Shown: positions 61,449-64,000 of the stretch, in pieces
How the letters are laid out: each line of letters starts with the position of its first letter
Position numbering within the stretch: position 1 is the first letter of the stretch
Origin: Chrysosporum bergii ANA360D
Lineage (GTDB): Bacteria; Cyanobacteriota; Cyanobacteriia; Cyanobacteriales; Nostocaceae
Direction: 5' to 3'
Length of the DNA stretch: 64,000 nucleotides
NCBI RefSeq assembly: GCF_029891735.1
Contig: NZ_JANQDH010000082.1
Span: forward strand, 1-64,000
The notes under the pieces: generated by a model
The model's database searches: none
The model's input: only the letters and a program-made list of their open reading frames with translations
Told to the model about the DNA's origin: nothing
Position numbers and translations under genes: made by a program

Positions 61449-63666
61449 TTGGTTTTTTGGAGGTGTCGTTATCCTCTGGTTCAGGAATAAAGGGATATAA
61501 ATCTACTAATTCTCGCCAGATGGTTTCATAAGTTACTGGTTCTTTTTCGTGTTTTGAAGAAATCCAAGGAGCCAGATTACCAGTATTAGATGGATCTTTG
61601 GGTTGACACCATGGGTTTTCAAATTCTTTTTTTAGCGTTTCTTGGTCTTCTTTACTTAATCGCACTCGGAAGTAACGATAATTGAGTATTGCTGTTTGTT
61701 TACCTTGTTCTAGTAAACTGCGGATTTGGTAAATTTGCGATCGCGGAAATTTTACAGCTTTTAAGGCTGTGGCTGTGGCTAATAGTCCGCCTATTTCGTG
61801 TAATGTATAAGGTGCTGCATACAGTTTGAGGTTTTGTTTTTTCTTGGTTAGTCCCTGGGAACGAAATTCACTAATTTCAGAAGAAATCATGGTTACTGAT
61901 TTCATCACTAAAAAGTCTATTGTCCCGCCGTATTGTTTTTGTTTTTTCAGGTCTTTAGCCAATTTTTTGGCAGATTTTAACAGTTGTTCTGTTAGCTTTT
62001 CCGCGTAGTATATGGGGGTGTCATCGGCGGTAATTAATACTCCGGCGGACATACTTAATTCACATTGATGTGGTGTTGCTGGGGCTAGGCGGTAACGATG
62101 TATTGTTGCTGGTTTTGTTTTGTATCCTTTCTTGAACAATATGTTTTCAAATTCTTCGCCAATGGTTTTAGCAATGGCTAAGGCTTGATCTGCGGGAACA
62201 ATTAGCATCACATCATCCCCGCCAATGGTTAAGATTTCAAAGGGATGAATCCATTGTCCATTCCGCTTTAGTTTATCTTCTTTAATGTTCTCAAGTTTGT
62301 GGGGGTGTAAGTGTTCAGCTAGTGCTTGATAAACTGATTCTGTAGTTGCTTCTAAGATATCTTTACTAAATTGCCGATATTCTTCTGGGGTTTTAATTTT
62401 CTGGATGTACCCACCCATATTGTTACCATCAGCATAAATATAGGCAACAAAACCATCTGGTTTACTAGCATTGCCAATTTCTATTAGAGAGCGTGCCTCC
62501 TCTATACTATTAATGCTCTCATGACGGCGATAATATTGATCAGATAATTGATTATTTTTTTGCTTTTGCAAAAATTTTTCAAACTTCTGCACCCAACTGG
62601 GTATATAAATTTGACCGTCTTGCCAATCAAAACCAGCTTTTTCATACCAATGTTTAGAAGTGTCATCTCGTTTAGCTATTTGTCCCACTAGGCGCTTGCG
62701 AGCTAAACTTTCAGAAAACCAAGGGTTATTAGGAAGCTCGTCGGCTCTGATAACGGCGGATCCGCGATCGTTGTCATCTCTGATTATACAAGGATGGGTT
62801 TCAAACATTGGCGGATAGCGACGACTAGGACGATGGGGAAAGTCATTACCGCTACGTCGCTGATTGAATAATGAGGCTAGTTTACCCGCTAGTTCATTAA
62901 AACTTTTGCGGTATTCAAATGCTTGTTGTGGGTTTGATTCTGGTTGATCAAAATAAGCCTTTACTAACTCATGGTTGAGGTTTTGCTGATATTTTTCTAA
63001 CCAAAATGTTTTCTCAATTTGATTTGGTAGTAAACCAAAGCGAATTTCTAAAGGCTTAAATTTACCGCCAACAGCGCAGGAGTTAGCTGTTAGGGTTTCT
63101 TCTGTGTAACGTTTTTCTATGGCGTTGGCTAGGTCATCTACAAAAGCCCCAGGACAAAAAGCCAGGATGTTTCCGCCGGTGGAGTAAATAATTAGTTCTC
63201 GAATTAGTGCTGCTTCTAAACCGGCAAAGTTGTTAGCTAACCATTGGGAAATGGTAATTGATTTTTTGCCTTGACCGAAAAATGCAGGTAAGTCAACTAA
63301 ATTAATTCTGTCTAATAAGGCGGAAGCGCCCCGGATATCGGGTAGTTTAGAGCCTTCAAATACATACTGTTTGATTTTGGTTGCACCACCATAAACTAAG
63401 CCGATCTCAGAGTTCCACAGTTGGGGGTATTTTTCGGTTAACCCCTTTAGTTGTTGGACTGTGTGGGGAAATTCTAAGCCCTGTAGTTGTTGTACCTGAC
63501 TGATTAACTGCTTTAGTTCTTGTGGTAGTTGTTCTGGAAGATTTGAACTTTCTTGTAGGGCTTGGTGCATTTGCTGTAATACTGGCAAATCAAACTGGGG
63601 TGTTTTATCTTTACCCCATGCTAAACACCATGCGATCGCTGTTGTCATGGAATTGGGATTGGTCAT
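61417..63666 (-). CDS. cas10: Cas10, type III CRISPR large subunit with intact GGDD
   Basis: A 749-aa Cas10. The first palm domain contains FVAYIYADGNNMGGYI (about residue 405-420); the second contains FEILTIGGDDVMLIVPADQAL, the intact cyclase motif that makes cyclic oligoadenylate on target-RNA binding. The N-terminus (1-130) shows no HD-nuclease motif, so DNA cleavage by Cas10 is not expected; this is common in III-D-type and some III-B systems. It is the first gene of the operon, with 137 bp upstream. Confidence 0.92.
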   Translation of the reverse strand: MTNPNSMTTAIAWCLAWGKDKTPQFDLPVLQQMHQALQESSNLPEQLPQELKQLISQVQQLQGLEFPHTVQQLKGLTEKYPQLWNSEIGLVYGGATKIKQYVFEGSKLPDIRGASALLDRINLVDLPAFFGQGKKSITISQWLANNFAGLEAALIRELIIYSTGGNILAFCPGAFVDDLANAIEKRYTEETLTANSCAVGGKFKPLEIRFGLLPNQIEKTFWLEKYQQNLNHELVKAYFDQPESNPQQAFEYRKSFNELAGKLASLFNQRRSGNDFPHRPSRRYPPMFETHPCIIRDDNDRGSAVIRADELPNNPWFSESLARKRLVGQIAKRDDTSKHWYEKAGFDWQDGQIYIPSWVQKFEKFLQKQKNNQLSDQYYRRHESINSIEEARSLIEIGNASKPDGFVAYIYADGNNMGGYIQKIKTPEEYRQFSKDILEATTESVYQALAEHLHPHKLENIKEDKLKRNGQWIHPFEILTIGGDDVMLIVPADQALAIAKTIGEEFENILFKKGYKTKPATIHRYRLAPATPHQCELSMSAGVLITADDTPIYYAEKLTEQLLKSAKKLAKDLKKQKQYGGTIDFLVMKSVTMISSEISEFRSQGLTKKKQNLKLYAAPYTLHEIGGLLATATALKAVKFPRSQIYQIRSLLEQGKQTAILNYRYFRVRLSKEDQETLKKEFENPWCQPKDPSNTGNLAPWISSKHEKEPVTYETIWRELVDLYPFIPEPEDNDTSKKPNDIFQQHKQK

Positions 63667-63803
63667 ATCAATTCACTTTTGTGTTTGGTTTCTGCACTCC
63701 TGGATTTTTTTTCTCCATCAGTTATCGCATCAATTGTCACTTTACTGATCATACTATATGAAATATTAAACTGTGGAATTAGCAAGAAAATGTTACAAAA
63801 TAT
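63667..63803 (-). promoter_or_regulatory. Promoter region of the cas operon
   Basis: 137 bp between the partial right-edge gene and cas10. It is AT-rich (ATACTATATGAAATATTAAAC around 63750-63772) and should contain the operon promoter; the exact boxes are uncertain. Confidence 0.35.
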
Positions 63804-64000
63804 TTACTGATTGAATGTAATTATTTCCCTGACTCGTTTTAACAGGGTTTGAGGAATATTAGCAGCTTGTCCCCGTATCCAGGGTCCAGCAGTGATCTGT
63901 AAATAAGGTTGCTGTTGATGAATTGTTTCCACTGTATGCAGCACACTATTAATTACCCCGATGGGTTTTAAGTTACCCCGATCGCGGCAAAATTGATGCC
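63804..64000 (-). CDS. C-terminal part of an unrecognised protein (cut by the right edge)
   Basis: An open frame enters from the right edge and ends with TAA at 63804, giving 64 in-window codons that finish ITAGPWIRGQAANIPQTLL then KRVREIITFNQ. The start lies outside. I do not recognise the family. Being upstream of cas10 on the same strand with a 137-bp gap, it may or may not belong to the CRISPR operon. Confidence 0.45.
   Translation of the reverse strand, partial: HQFCRDRGNLKPIGVINSVLHTVETIHQQQPYLQITAGPWIRGQAANIPQTLLKRVREIITFNQ

Noticed and set aside
53585-63666. Type III-B (Cmr) assignment for the CRISPR operon
   Set aside because: No Cmr1, Cmr3 or Cmr6-like gene fits, whereas Csx10-like and Csx19-like proteins point to III-D; kept as the less likely alternative.
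63804-64000. Cas6 identity for the right-edge partial gene
   Set aside because: The 64 visible residues lack the glycine-rich C-terminal loop expected of Cas6, and too little of the gene is present.

Overview
The window is chromosomal DNA from a filamentous, heterocyst-forming cyanobacterium (Anabaena/Nostoc/Dolichospermum-like). The support is: light-independent protochlorophyllide reductase (chlB), NDH-1 subunit L (ndhL), a tRNA-Leu(UAA) gene split by the typical cyanobacterial group I intron, a biliverdin-type phytochrome, a devBCA exporter, a HetZ-family regulator, many HIP1 (GCGATCGC) sites and an AT-rich background. No genus can be named from the sequence alone.

Layout. 1-3.9 kb: a cyclophilin-type isomerase joined to FG-GAP-like repeats (cut by the left edge), a SAM methyltransferase and chlB. 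4.2-7.8 kb (minus strand): a devB-devC-devA envelope-lipid exporter with a small DNA-binding-like protein upstream. 8.3-21.7 kb (plus strand): a five-gene lipid synthase related to the heterocyst glycolipid and polyunsaturated fatty acid families. Its parts are KS-AT-ACP-KR-DH, a degenerate KS-AT, a PfaD-type enoyl reductase, an HHxxxDG acyltransferase and an ACP-thioester reductase. It diverges from devBCA, so a linked synthesis-and-export unit for a long-chain reduced or acylated lipid is likely. 21.8-25.5 kb: an accessory patch holding a tyrosine recombinase, a 7-unit tandem array of hairpin repeats, a fold-back element, a 13-repeat CRISPR array with a terminator, a small ribbon-helix-helix gene behind duplicated palindromic operators, and a nuclease-like gene. 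25.7-53.4 kb is mostly housekeeping: an alpha/beta hydrolase, a three-gene phytochrome signalling operon, trpA-DUF3007-ndhL, tRNA-Leu, larC, a TsaC-like gene, a HetZ-family gene, a Dam-like methylase, DUF751-rbfA, a DUF4327 gene, remnants of an IS605-type element, a Ser/Thr kinase, a PMT-type glycosyltransferase, an ABCD/SbmA-like ABC transporter and ppsA.

53.6-63.7 kb (minus strand) is a complete type III-D-like CRISPR effector operon. In transcription order it has cas10 with an intact GGDD motif, a cas7, csx10 (cas5-like), a cas11-like gene, a CARF-RelE-like effector, two further cas7 genes, a csx19-like gene, another cas7 and an uncharacterised 214-aa protein. The order matches, from memory, the fused type III-Dv complex of Synechocystis, but the subunits are separate genes here. 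No cas1, cas2 or cas6 is in the window, and the CRISPR array lies about 29 kb away.

The most interesting items are the unfused III-D operon with its built-in predicted cyclic-oligoadenylate-activated mRNA interferase, the hairpin tandem array beside the recombinase and CRISPR array, the devBCA-linked lipid synthase with its acyltransferase and sharp internal strand-composition switch, and the TnpB/omega-RNA-like remnants near rbfA. Homology statements come from reading motifs by eye; no database search was run.
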